From Kribbella jejuensis (GTDB taxonomy: Bacteria > Actinomycetota > Actinomycetes > Propionibacteriales > Kribbellaceae), in NCBI RefSeq assembly GCF_006715085.1, contig NZ_VFMM01000002.1:248001-312000 (forward strand): a stretch of DNA of 64,000 nt, in the 5' to 3' direction. The notes beneath the pieces were generated by a model. The model was not told where the DNA came from, ran no database searches, and saw only the letters and a list, made by a program, of their open reading frames with translations. The number at the start of each line of letters is the position of its first letter. Positions within the stretch are counted from its first letter, which is position 1. Shown piece by piece: positions 25,470 through 33,495 of the stretch. The position numbers and the translations under genes were made by a program.

Positions 25470-26633
25470 ATGACGATCTACCGCACGCCGAAGCCGGACC
25501 TCGAGGATCAACAGGTCCTCCAGCAGATCCACGCGTACCGGTCTGAGCTCGCCGACGTGCTTCGGATGCCGCGGCGATGGGTCGGTGGGCTGCGCCGGAG
25601 CATGCTGGCCAGGGCGATTCAGGGCTCGAACAGCATCGAGGGGTACGACGTCAAGCTCGACGACGCTGCCGCCGCGCTCGACGACGAGGAGGCGTTGAGC
25701 GCCGACGACCGGACGTTCGCCGAGATCCGCGGCTACCGGCAGGCGCTTGGCTACGTCCTGGCGATGGCGAAGGACCCGGACTTCCGGTTGGACGTTTCAG
25801 TCGTTCGGGGCATGCATTTCATGATGCTCAGCCATGACCTGTCGAAGAGTCCGGGGAGCTACCGGCAGGGCGTCGTCTACGTCCACGACGAGGCCAGCGG
25901 AGCGAATGTCTACGAAGGGCCGCCTGCGGAGGACGTGCCCGGCCTGGTGGCGGAGTTGACCGACGGCCTCGCGGACGGTGGTTCGGCGGACCCCCTGGTG
26001 CAGGCCGCGATGGCACACCTGAACCTGGTGATGATCCATCCGTTCCGGGACGGGAACGGACGCATGGCACGGGCGTTGCAGACGCTCGTCCTGTCCCGTG
26101 GCGGAATCGGCGAGCCGGCGTTCTCCAGCATCGAAGAGTGGCTCGGCAACAACACCGAGGAGTACTACTCCGTGCTCGCGGCAACCGGCGCCGGCGCCTG
26201 GCGTCCGGATCGCTCGGCGGCCCTGTGGGTGAAGTTCAACCTTCGGGCGCATCACATCCAGGCGCAGACGGTACGACGGCGATATCGCGAGGCCGGGAAA
26301 CTCTGGCAGGCGTTCGACGAGCTGATCGAGCAGCACGGTCTGGCCGAGCGGGTCGCCGATGAGCTCTTCGACGCGTCACTGGGCTTCCGGATGCGGCGCG
26401 CGACTTATGTGCGCCGTGCGGGCATCGAGGAGCGAACCGCAACACGTGATCTCGCCCGGCTGACCGAGCTCGGGCTGCTGCGCGCGGTCGGTGAGACGAA
26501 GGGCAGGCACTACGTGATGGGCCAGGCGCTGGCGGACGTAGTACAGAGCGTGCTCTCGCGCCGCGACGCGATTGTCGACCCTTATCCCTGGATGCGCGAG
26601 CGTTTGGCGTCGGCGCCCAGACCGATCCACTAG
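25470..26633 (+). CDS. Fic family protein (AMPylase type) with N-terminal inhibitory helix and C-terminal winged helix
   Basis: The 387-residue protein has an N-terminal Fic_N region with inhibitory motif SNSIEG at residues 53-58, so it is a self-inhibited class II Fic. The catalytic loop HPFRDGNGR at 190-198 has every key residue. A C-terminal winged-helix domain (about 300-375, RRAGIEERTATRDLARLTEL) could bind DNA. Fic proteins transfer AMP or another nucleotide monophosphate to protein hydroxyls. The upstream 30-bp inverted repeat suggests self-regulation through the winged helix. I see no separate antitoxin gene. Confidence 0.9.
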   Translation: MTIYRTPKPDLEDQQVLQQIHAYRSELADVLRMPRRWVGGLRRSMLARAIQGSNSIEGYDVKLDDAAAALDDEEALSADDRTFAEIRGYRQALGYVLAMAKDPDFRLDVSVVRGMHFMMLSHDLSKSPGSYRQGVVYVHDEASGANVYEGPPAEDVPGLVAELTDGLADGGSADPLVQAAMAHLNLVMIHPFRDGNGRMARALQTLVLSRGGIGEPAFSSIEEWLGNNTEEYYSVLAATGAGAWRPDRSAALWVKFNLRAHHIQAQTVRRRYREAGKLWQAFDELIEQHGLAERVADELFDASLGFRMRRATYVRRAGIEERTATRDLARLTELGLLRAVGETKGRHYVMGQALADVVQSVLSRRDAIVDPYPWMRERLASAPRPIH

Positions 26634-26644
26634 TTGTCGGTGGG

Positions 26645-27610
26645 GTGGGTAAGACTTGGCGGGTGAGTTCGGTGGTGCGGGTTTGGCGGGCTGGGCGGGT
26701 GGTGGATCCGCACTCGGTGATCGGCGGGTTGCGGAAGGGGCCCGGGGATCCGGCGTACGTGTTCGATGCGGAGCGGCGGACGGTGTGGCGGGCGACGCGG
26801 ACTCCGGACGGGCCGGTGTTGCTGCGGTTGACGCCGTACGCCGGGGCCGTCGAGGCGGAGGCGTGGGGACCTGGCGCCGCGTGGGCGCTGGACGGCGTAC
26901 CGGAGCTGCTCGGGGAGCGGGACAGCTGGGACGGGTTCGAGCCGTTGCCGCAGCACCGGGTGCTGGTGGACGCGGCGCGGCGGTTTCCGCATCTCCGGGT
27001 GCCGCGGTCCCGGGCCGTGTTCGAGGCGATGGCGGCCGCTGGGATCGAGCAGGTGGTGACCGGTAAGGAGGCGTTCCGCGCGTGGCGGCTGCTGCTGCGT
27101 GAGTACGGCGAACCCGCGCCCGGGCCGAACCAGCAGGGCAATCGGGTGCTGATGGTGCCTCCGTCGCCGGAGGAGTGGCGGCAGATCCCGTCCTGGCAGT
27201 TCCTGCGGGCCGGCGTCGAGAACCGGCGGTCGCGGGTGGTGCTGACCGCGGCGGCCCGGGCCCGTGCCTTGGAGCGGACGCTCGAGCTGACCGACGGCGC
27301 GGAGATCGAGCGGCGGCTGCGGTCGCTGCCCGGTGTCGGCGTGTGGACGGCGGCCGAAGTACGGCAGCGGGCGCACGGTGACGCGGACGCGTTCTCGTTC
27401 GCGGACTACCACGTGTCCCGGAACGTCTCGTACGCGCTGATCGGCGAGGAGCTCGACGACGACGGCACCGCGGAGCTGATCGAGCCGTACCGCGGGCACC
27501 GGTTCCGCGTCCAGCGCCTGATCGAGCTCGCCGGCGTCGGCCACCCCCGCTTCGGTCCGCGCAAGGCGCTCCCGACCCACACGCCGGGTGCGACGCATCG
27601 TCTGAGGTAG
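26645..27610 (+). CDS. DNA-3-methyladenine glycosylase-like HhH-GPD protein (AlkA type)
   Basis: The 321-residue protein has a helix-hairpin-helix LPGVGVWTA at about 226-234, followed by the Asp-bearing AFSFADYHV, where the catalytic Asp of the HhH-GPD family is expected. The N-terminal half is an AlkA-like domain. It should excise alkylated bases. The start is uncertain between GTG 26645 and GTG 26663. The latter gives VSSVVRVWRAG and is equally plausible. Confidence 0.83.
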   Translation: MGKTWRVSSVVRVWRAGRVVDPHSVIGGLRKGPGDPAYVFDAERRTVWRATRTPDGPVLLRLTPYAGAVEAEAWGPGAAWALDGVPELLGERDSWDGFEPLPQHRVLVDAARRFPHLRVPRSRAVFEAMAAAGIEQVVTGKEAFRAWRLLLREYGEPAPGPNQQGNRVLMVPPSPEEWRQIPSWQFLRAGVENRRSRVVLTAAARARALERTLELTDGAEIERRLRSLPGVGVWTAAEVRQRAHGDADAFSFADYHVSRNVSYALIGEELDDDGTAELIEPYRGHRFRVQRLIELAGVGHPRFGPRKALPTHTPGATHRLR

Positions 27611-27632
27611 CCGTGGGCACCGGTTCCGCACA

Positions 27633-28871
27633 ATGATCATCAGCGGGGACGGGCTGTATCTCGTCGCGGGCCTGGCGTTGCTGCTCGGCGCTGTGCTGCC
27701 GCGACTGCTCCGGCGGTACGCCGTCTCGGCGCCGATGGCCTTCGTCGCCGCGGGACTGTTGCTCGGGCTCGGCGTAGATCGGTCGCACCTCAGCCCGATG
27801 ATCGAACCGGAGCTCACCAAGCACCTCGCCGAGCTGACTGTCATTGTCGCGTTGATGGGCGTCGGCCTCGCGATCGACCGGCCGATCAGCCTGCTGACCT
27901 GGTCGGTCACGTGGAGGCTGCTGTTCGTCGCGATGCCGGCCGGGATCGCCGCACTGACGGGCGTCGGCTGGTTGCTCGGGCTGGCCCCGGCGACCGCCTT
28001 GCTCCTGGCGGCCGTGCTCGCGCCGACCGATCCGGTGCTCGCGTCCGACGTACAGGTCGAGGGCCCGACGACCGGCGAGGACGCGGAGCTCGACGAGGAG
28101 GACGAGGTGCGGTTCGCCCTCACCTCCGAGGCGGGGCTGAACGACGGGATGGCGGCACCGTTCGTGTACCTGGCGGTGTTCATCGCGACCAAGAGCTTCA
28201 CGCCCTGGCAGTGGGTCGCCTGGGACATCGTCGGCAAGTCGGTGATCGGGGTCGCGGTGGGGTTCGGGGCCGGGTGGTTGCTCGGCCGGATGACGTTCTC
28301 GGCGCCGGCCAAGAGCTTGCGGCTGTCGGAGTCCAGGGAGCCGATCCTCGCGCTCGCGATGACGGTGGGCGTGTACGGGCTCACGCAGGTGCTGCACGGG
28401 TACGGGTTCATCGCCGTCTTCGTCGCCGCGCTCACCCTGCGCTCGGTGGAGAGCAAGCACGACTTCCACGCGGAACTGCACGACTTCATCGGTGAGCTGG
28501 AACACATCCTGACCTGGGGCATCCTGCTGCTGCTCGGGGCCGCGGTCACGGCGGGTCTGCTGAAGCCGCTCACGCCCGCCGGTGCGGCTCTCGGCGTACT
28601 GCTGGTCCTCGTGGTGCGCCCGGTGATCGGTTGGCTGTCCCTCGCACGGTCCGAAATGCTCGCGTCCGAGCGGTGGGCGACCGCCGCGTTCGGGGTCCGC
28701 GGGGTCTCGTCGGTGTACTACCTGGCCGCGGTCGGCGTGCACTTCCGGGACGACCTGCCGTGGCTCTGGGCGACACTGGGGTTCACGGTGATCCTGAGCG
28801 TGGCCCTGCACGGCATCGCGGCGACGCCGGTGATGCGGTTCCTGGAGCGCCGCGGCCGGGTCCGGGGCTGA
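27633..28871 (+). CDS. Cation:proton antiporter, CPA1/NhaP-like
   Basis: The 412-residue protein has about twelve membrane segments. The conserved ion-site motif is APTDPVLASD (about 130-139), and a second motif SEAGLNDG with its acidic residue follows. The central loop EDAELDEEDEVRFAL is acidic. It should exchange Na+ or K+ for H+ at the cytoplasmic membrane. It starts 23 nt after the glycosylase gene, so the two may share a transcript. Confidence 0.9.
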   Translation: MIISGDGLYLVAGLALLLGAVLPRLLRRYAVSAPMAFVAAGLLLGLGVDRSHLSPMIEPELTKHLAELTVIVALMGVGLAIDRPISLLTWSVTWRLLFVAMPAGIAALTGVGWLLGLAPATALLLAAVLAPTDPVLASDVQVEGPTTGEDAELDEEDEVRFALTSEAGLNDGMAAPFVYLAVFIATKSFTPWQWVAWDIVGKSVIGVAVGFGAGWLLGRMTFSAPAKSLRLSESREPILALAMTVGVYGLTQVLHGYGFIAVFVAALTLRSVESKHDFHAELHDFIGELEHILTWGILLLLGAAVTAGLLKPLTPAGAALGVLLVLVVRPVIGWLSLARSEMLASERWATAAFGVRGVSSVYYLAAVGVHFRDDLPWLWATLGFTVILSVALHGIAATPVMRFLERRGRVRG

Positions 28872-28930
28872 GATCCTGCGTCTCGGATGGTGGGATCACG
28901 GGACACAATATGGACCCGATTGGGTAATCT

Positions 28931-29080
28931 CGGGGGAGCTCATCCAGAGGGACTGAGGGAAACGGCCCGTTGACGTCCCGGCAACCCTCCCCGCCGTAGG
29001 CCCGTCCGGGCCGACAGCGAGGGACCGGTGCCAAATCCGTCCCGCGCCGAGATCCGGCGACCGGGGAAGATGAGAGGGGA
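28931..29080 (+). promoter_or_regulatory. SAM-I (S-box) riboswitch upstream of the homocysteine synthase-like gene
   Basis: P1 is formed by CTCATC (28939-28944) and GATGAG (29069-29074). Inside are the S-box features: AGAGGGACTGAGGGAAA, GGCCCGTTGACGTCCCGGCAACC, a P3-like GGCCCGTCCGGGCC arm and GGTGCCAAATCC. The 3' strand of P1 (ATGAG) can also pair with CTCAT at 29088-29092, covering the start codon, with GGGG/CCTC pairing inside. Control is therefore probably at translation start. S-box control implies that the gene serves methionine or homocysteine supply rather than threonine. Confidence 0.92.
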
Positions 29081-29090
29081 AACCTCACTC

Positions 29091-30356
29091 ATGAGCCTGA
29101 CCGCCGCCGGTACCCACACCATCCGTGAAGGTGCCTTTGGCAACGGTACGCACCTCAGCTGTCGCGCCTGTGGCGCGAAGTCGCCGCTGGGTCCGTTCTA
29201 CGCCTGTATGGAGTGCTTCGGTCCGCTGGAGGTCGGGTACGAGTACCCGGCCATCACCCGCGAGCAGATCGAGGCCGGCCCGAAGAACATCTGGCGCTAC
29301 CAGCCGCTGCTCCCCGTCCCCGTCGACGTGGCGAGCTTCCCGAACACCGAGCCCGGCTACACCCGGCTCGTCGACGCCCAGAACCTGGCCCGCGAGCTCG
29401 GCCTCCGCAAGCTGTGGGTGAAGGACGACTCCGGCAACCCGACCCACTCCTTCAAGGACCGGGTCGTGGCGAGCGCGCTGAGCGCGACCCGTGAGCTGGG
29501 CATGAAGGTCTTCGCCTGCCCGTCCACCGGCAACCTGGCCAACGCCGTCGCCGCGGCCGCCGCCCGGGCCGGCATCCGCTCCGTGGTCTTCATTCCCAAG
29601 GACCTCGAGCGCCCCAAGATCATCACCACGGCCGTGTACGGCGGGACGCTGGTCGCCGTCGACGGCAACTACGACGACGTGAACAAGCTCGCCTCCGAGA
29701 TCGCCGGTGAGGAGGAGGGCTGGGCGTTCGTCAACGTCAACGTCCGGCCGTACTACTCCGAGGGCTCGAAGACGCTGGCGTTCGAGATCGCCGAGCAGCT
29801 CGGCTGGCGGCTGCCGCAGCAGATCGTGATCCCGGTCGCGTCCGGGTCGCAGCTGACCAAGATCGACAAGGGTTTCACCGAGCTCGGCAAGCTCGGGCTG
29901 GTCGACGCCACCGACTACAAGGTGTACGGCGCGCAGGCGACCGGCTGCTCCCCGGTGGCGCAGGCGTTCCGCGACGGGCACGACGTGGTCAAGCCGGTGA
30001 AGCCGGACACCATCGCGAAGTCGCTCGCGATCGGCAACCCGGCCGACGGGCCGTACGTGCTGGACGTGGCCCGCCGGACCAACGGAGCCATCGAGGACGT
30101 CTCCGACGAAGAGGTCGTCGAAGGTATCCAGCTGCTGGCCCGGACCGAGGGCATCTTCGCCGAGACTGCCGGCGGGGTGACGGTCGCGACGCTGAAGAAG
30201 CTGATCGCGACCGGGCAGCTCGACCCCGACGCCGAGACCGTGATCATCAACTCCGGCGACGGGCTGAAGACGCTCGACGCCGTGGCCGACCGGGTCGGCC
30301 CCAAGGTGACCATCCCCGCGTCGTACGACGCCTTCGTGAAGGCAGGCCTGCAGTGA
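29091..30356 (+). CDS. Threonine-synthase-like PLP enzyme, predicted carrier-protein-dependent homocysteine synthase (MetM type)
   Basis: The 421-residue PLP fold-type II enzyme has an N-terminal zinc ribbon (Cys24, 27, 39, 42) and the PLP lysine at Lys122 (HSFKDR). By sequence it would be called threonine synthase. But it sits under a SAM riboswitch and is translationally coupled (GTGA) to a ThiS/MoaD-like sulfur carrier. In Streptomyces I recall a threonine-synthase homologue (MetM) that uses O-phosphohomoserine and a thiocarboxylated carrier (MetO) to make homocysteine. This pair fits that layout. The start ATG 29091 has GAGGGG upstream. True threonine synthase activity is the alternative. 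Confidence 0.88.
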   Translation: MSLTAAGTHTIREGAFGNGTHLSCRACGAKSPLGPFYACMECFGPLEVGYEYPAITREQIEAGPKNIWRYQPLLPVPVDVASFPNTEPGYTRLVDAQNLARELGLRKLWVKDDSGNPTHSFKDRVVASALSATRELGMKVFACPSTGNLANAVAAAAARAGIRSVVFIPKDLERPKIITTAVYGGTLVAVDGNYDDVNKLASEIAGEEEGWAFVNVNVRPYYSEGSKTLAFEIAEQLGWRLPQQIVIPVASGSQLTKIDKGFTELGKLGLVDATDYKVYGAQATGCSPVAQAFRDGHDVVKPVKPDTIAKSLAIGNPADGPYVLDVARRTNGAIEDVSDEEVVEGIQLLARTEGIFAETAGGVTVATLKKLIATGQLDPDAETVIINSGDGLKTLDAVADRVGPKVTIPASYDAFVKAGLQ

Positions 30357-30628
30357 GTGTGAGCGTTCGCGTCCCGACCATCCTGCGGCCGTACACGCAG
30401 GGCGTCTCCGAGGTCTCGGCCGAGGGTACGACGCTGACCGAGGTGCTCGACTCGCTCGACGCGTCGTACCCGGGCATCAAGGGCCGCGTACTGGACGACG
30501 CGGGCGAGCTGCGCCGGTTCGTCAACGTGTACGTCGACGACGACGACGTCCGCTTCGCCGACGGGCTCCAGACCGCGATCAAGGACGGCGGACAGGTCTC
30601 CATCATCCCGGCGGTCGCCGGCGGCTGA
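30353..30628 (+). CDS. ThiS/MoaD-family sulfur carrier protein (MetO/CysO-like)
   Basis: The 91-residue beta-grasp protein ends in VAGG, the diglycine needed for adenylation and thiocarboxylation. The TLTEVLDSLDASYPGIKGRV and VSIIPAVAGG segments are typical of MoaD/CysO proteins. It starts with GTG overlapping the stop of the PLP enzyme gene. It should carry sulfide to that enzyme after activation by a MoeZ/ThiF-type protein encoded elsewhere. No Mec-type hydrolase or cysM is adjacent, unlike the CysO cysteine route. Confidence 0.9.
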   Translation: MSVSVRVPTILRPYTQGVSEVSAEGTTLTEVLDSLDASYPGIKGRVLDDAGELRRFVNVYVDDDDVRFADGLQTAIKDGGQVSIIPAVAGG

Positions 30629-30685
30629 GTTGGCTTCCGGGTTCCGGGCGTACTCCGTCCGGAACCCGGGCTATCGTCGCCGGGC

Positions 30686-31069
30686 ATGGCGACCAAATGG
30701 ACGATCGGCGGCGACGCCAACGACCCACAGCGCTTGGCCGAGTTCTGGGCGGCCGCGCTCGGCTACATCCTCGAGCCGGGGTACGACTATCCCGACGGCG
30801 GGTCGATCGTGGACCCCGACGGCGTCGGTCCGGCGATCGGGTTCCTCCGCGTTCCTGAGCCCAAGACCTCGAAGAACCGGCTGCACATCGACATCCGGGT
30901 CGCCGGTTCGGACGAGCACGATGCCGCGGCCGTTGAACGGATGCGCGCGAAGGCGGCCGAGTTGGTGAAGCTGGGGGCCGTGCAGGTGCGCGAGGAGTTC
31001 TGGGCTCCGGGCGTACTCGCCAACGTCATCATGCTCGATCCCGAGGGGAACGAGTTCTGTGTGGGCTGA
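30686..31069 (+). CDS. VOC family (glyoxalase-like) protein
   Basis: The 127-residue protein has the vicinal-oxygen-chelate fold pattern of two beta-alpha-beta-beta-beta modules. It starts WTIGGDANDPQRLAEFWAAALGY, continues LHIDIRV, and ends MLDPEGNEFCVG. Such proteins include dioxygenases, resistance proteins and many of unknown role. The substrate is not predictable. It lies 13 nt before the alcohol dehydrogenase gene on the same strand. Confidence 0.88.
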   Translation: MATKWTIGGDANDPQRLAEFWAAALGYILEPGYDYPDGGSIVDPDGVGPAIGFLRVPEPKTSKNRLHIDIRVAGSDEHDAAAVERMRAKAAELVKLGAVQVREEFWAPGVLANVIMLDPEGNEFCVG

Positions 31070-31082
31070 TTAAGGTCTATCC

Positions 31083-32099
31083 ATGCGTGCTGTGGTGATC
31101 GAGGAGTACGGCGTACTGCCTGAGGTCCGGGAGGTGCCGGAGCCCGTTGCCGGGGCGGGGTCGGTTGTCCTGAAGGTGGAGGCGACCGGGTTGTGCCGCA
31201 GCGACTGGCACGGGTGGATGGGGCACGACTCGGACATCGTGTTGCCGCATGTGCCGGGACACGAGCTCGCCGGGACGATCGCGGCGGTTGGTGCCGGAGC
31301 CTCCGGGTGGGAGGTCGGGGATCGGGTCACCACGCCGTTCATTTGCGCTTGTGGTGAGTGCGAGCAGTGCTTGGAGGGCAACCAGCAGGTCTGCCCGAAC
31401 CAGCTGCAGCCCGGCTTCAACTACTGGGGTTCCTTCGCCGAGTACGTCGCCGTACCGTACGCCTCGGTCAACCTAGTCCGGCTACCCGACACCATGGACT
31501 TCACCACAGCCGCCAGCCTCGGCTGCCGCTTCGCCACCTCCTTCCGCGCCATCCACCAGGTCGGCCGCGTCCGCCCCGGCGAACAAGTAGCCATCTTCGG
31601 CTGCGGCGGCGTGGGCCTCTCCGCGGTGATGATCGCCGCCGCCCTAGGCGCCGAAGTCACCGCCATCGACACCAACCCAGCAGCCCTGTCCCTAGCCCGC
31701 ACCCAAGGCGCCACCCACACAGTCCAAGCCTCGGACTCGGTGGTCGATCGGCTTCGCGAGCTCGGGGGGCCGCACGTGACCGTGGACGCGCTTGGATCCG
31801 GTGAGATCGTGCAGCAAGCGCTGCAGGCGCTCCGGCCGCGCGGGCGGCACGTGCAAGTCGGCCTGCTGCCGGCTGGCGTCAACCTCGACGTGGGCCGCCT
31901 GATCGGCCAGGAGCTGTCCTGGCTGGGCAGCCACGGCATGCCCGCGCACGCCTACCCGGAAATGCTCGACCTAGTTGCCACCGGCAACCTCCACCCCGAC
32001 CGACTCATCACCCGCACCATCACCCTCGAAGAAACCCCAGCCGCCCTCGCAGCCCTCTCCAACGGCACCCCCGCAGGCGTCACCGTCATCGCCCCCTAG
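31083..32099 (+). CDS. Zinc-dependent alcohol dehydrogenase (MDR family)
   Basis: The 338-residue medium-chain dehydrogenase has catalytic zinc ligands in GLCRSDWHGW and GHELAGTI. The structural-zinc cysteines are in CACGECEQCLEGNQQVC. The NAD(P) motif FGCGGVGLSAVMIA is complete. It should oxidise an alcohol with NAD(P)+, and the substrate is unknown. The middle of the gene (about 31480-31740) uses an unusual run of CCC/GCC/CTA codons compared with the ends, which may be only local composition. Confidence 0.92.
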   Translation: MRAVVIEEYGVLPEVREVPEPVAGAGSVVLKVEATGLCRSDWHGWMGHDSDIVLPHVPGHELAGTIAAVGAGASGWEVGDRVTTPFICACGECEQCLEGNQQVCPNQLQPGFNYWGSFAEYVAVPYASVNLVRLPDTMDFTTAASLGCRFATSFRAIHQVGRVRPGEQVAIFGCGGVGLSAVMIAAALGAEVTAIDTNPAALSLARTQGATHTVQASDSVVDRLRELGGPHVTVDALGSGEIVQQALQALRPRGRHVQVGLLPAGVNLDVGRLIGQELSWLGSHGMPAHAYPEMLDLVATGNLHPDRLITRTITLEETPAALAALSNGTPAGVTVIAP

Positions 32100-32114
32100 C
32101 CCGCCACTCCGTAG

Positions 32115-33338
32115 CTACAGCCTGATCAGGTAGATCGTGGGTGGGCGGCCGGTGCGGCCGTGTTGTTGGGTGCCGGTGGGGGCGGCCAGGCCTGCTCGTT
32201 CCAGGCGTTTGAGGACCCGGCGGGCGGTGCGGAGCTGGACGGCGAGGTGGTCGGCGACGTCCTGGGTGGTGAGGCCGTCGGGAAGGGCGGCGGTGAGTTC
32301 GCGCATGCGGGCGAGGGTTTGGGTGTTGAGGCCGACCCGGCGCGCCAACAAAGGAAGGCTTTCGGGGCCGCGCATGCTCACGGGCTGCTCGCCGCTGGGT
32401 TCGATGACGATCTCGACGTCGTCCGACATCGACACGACCCCAGCAACGGAGCCGATCGATGCGGCGCGGCTCACCGCGCGGCGGGCGAGGGCTTCGGCTT
32501 CCGCCGCCGTACGGCCGACACCGAAGCCGACGTACGCCGTGCTGTGCCGCGACGCGAGATGATCCAGCAACGGCATCCGCGTGAACTGCTCCGTGGCCTG
32601 CTCGAGCAGACCGCGGGTCGTGACGACCAGATGACGCCCGTCCGGCAACGCGGCCAGGCTGCCGCCGAGCGTGATGAGATCCGCCGCGAGCGCGTCGTCC
32701 GGCTCGGGGAGGTCGACGATGCCGAGCGCGACCTGCGCATCGCCGACGTGCTGCCCGGTCGTGGTCAGTACGAGCGCCTGCAGCGTCGAGCGGATCGAGT
32801 ACCGCGACGGCGCGAGCCGCACCGAGGGCATCTCGTTCTCGATCAGGTGGTACGCCGACCCGAGGCAGGTGATCGCCACCTTCGTGTCGTGCTTGTCGTG
32901 CGCGCTCCGGTGGAACGCGACGATGTCGTCGGAGGTCAGCCCCGGCCGGTACGGCAGTACGTGGATCCGATCCGTCGGCAGTTTCGCCTCGATCAGCGTC
33001 TCGAGTACTTCGGACCGCCGCAGCGTGTCGATCGAGAACTGGGTGACGTTGTGCCCGAGCCGGAGCAGTTCGACCAGTGCGCGCAGCAGCGTCGCCCCGT
33101 CGTACGAGACGTACATCGCCGGCCGATCGATCGCGCCGGCCTCGGTCGCGATCGTGTACGGGACGACACCGGTGAACAGGAACGCGTCCACGTCACCGTG
33201 TGCCTGGCGGACCAGGTCGACCGCTTCGGTCTCGTGCCGGTACGGGAGCGGGACGAGCGTCGTACCGTTGGGGCCGCCGACCGCGGTCACCCGCTGAACC
33301 AGATCTTCGGGCCCGACCACCCCGACCGCGAGCGCCAT
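32115..33338 (-). CDS. Transcriptional regulator of an unfamiliar type: sensor-like N-domain, cyclase/GGDEF-like middle, winged helix
   Basis: The 407-residue protein falls into three parts. The N-terminal Rossmann-like part begins LAVGVVGPEDLVQRV. The middle segment YVGFGVGRTAAEAEALARRA recalls degenerate GGDEF or GTP-cyclohydrolase-III-like folds. The C-terminal winged helix has LTTQDVADHLAVQLRTARRV as its recognition region. I cannot name the family. It follows the lyase gene on the same strand and has its own copy (33443) of the palindrome found at three other promoters nearby, so it is the best candidate for the factor that binds that motif. Confidence 0.8.
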   Translation of the reverse strand: MALAVGVVGPEDLVQRVTAVGGPNGTTLVPLPYRHETEAVDLVRQAHGDVDAFLFTGVVPYTIATEAGAIDRPAMYVSYDGATLLRALVELLRLGHNVTQFSIDTLRRSEVLETLIEAKLPTDRIHVLPYRPGLTSDDIVAFHRSAHDKHDTKVAITCLGSAYHLIENEMPSVRLAPSRYSIRSTLQALVLTTTGQHVGDAQVALGIVDLPEPDDALAADLITLGGSLAALPDGRHLVVTTRGLLEQATEQFTRMPLLDHLASRHSTAYVGFGVGRTAAEAEALARRAVSRAASIGSVAGVVSMSDDVEIVIEPSGEQPVSMRGPESLPLLARRVGLNTQTLARMRELTAALPDGLTTQDVADHLAVQLRTARRVLKRLERAGLAAPTGTQQHGRTGRPPTIYLIRL

Positions 33339-33442
33339 CAGCGCACCTCCCGACGACTTATGGTCCGGCCCTCAAGTCCCCTCACGACGCAGAATAGCGC
33401 AGCTAAGCCCCGGGGCTTGACGTACCGGTCGCGCTCTCCTAG

Positions 33443-33462
33443 TTTCGGTCAAGACCACATTT
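33443..33462. promoter_or_regulatory. Shared operator motif, copy A (regulator promoter)
   Basis: The sequence TTTCGGTC, AA, GACCACATTT matches the core GGTC-2 nt-GACC of copies B-D. It lies about 105 bp upstream of the regulator ATG, between it and the lyase gene, and suggests autoregulation. Confidence 0.65.
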
Positions 33463-33495
33463 AGCGTGGTGGAGCGTCGGAGGGAGCGCGCCACC

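Noticed and set aside
28931..29080. SAM-IV riboswitch instead of SAM-I
   Set aside because: SAM-IV is common in actinobacteria, but the GGGACTGAGGGAAA, GGCAACC and GGTGCCAAATCC order closed by a CTCATC/GATGAG helix is the S-box pattern.
29028..29090. Earlier start of the homocysteine synthase-like gene inside the riboswitch
   Set aside because: It would translate the P1 region and has no homology. ATG 29091 has a ribosome site and gives the normal zinc-ribbon N-terminus.
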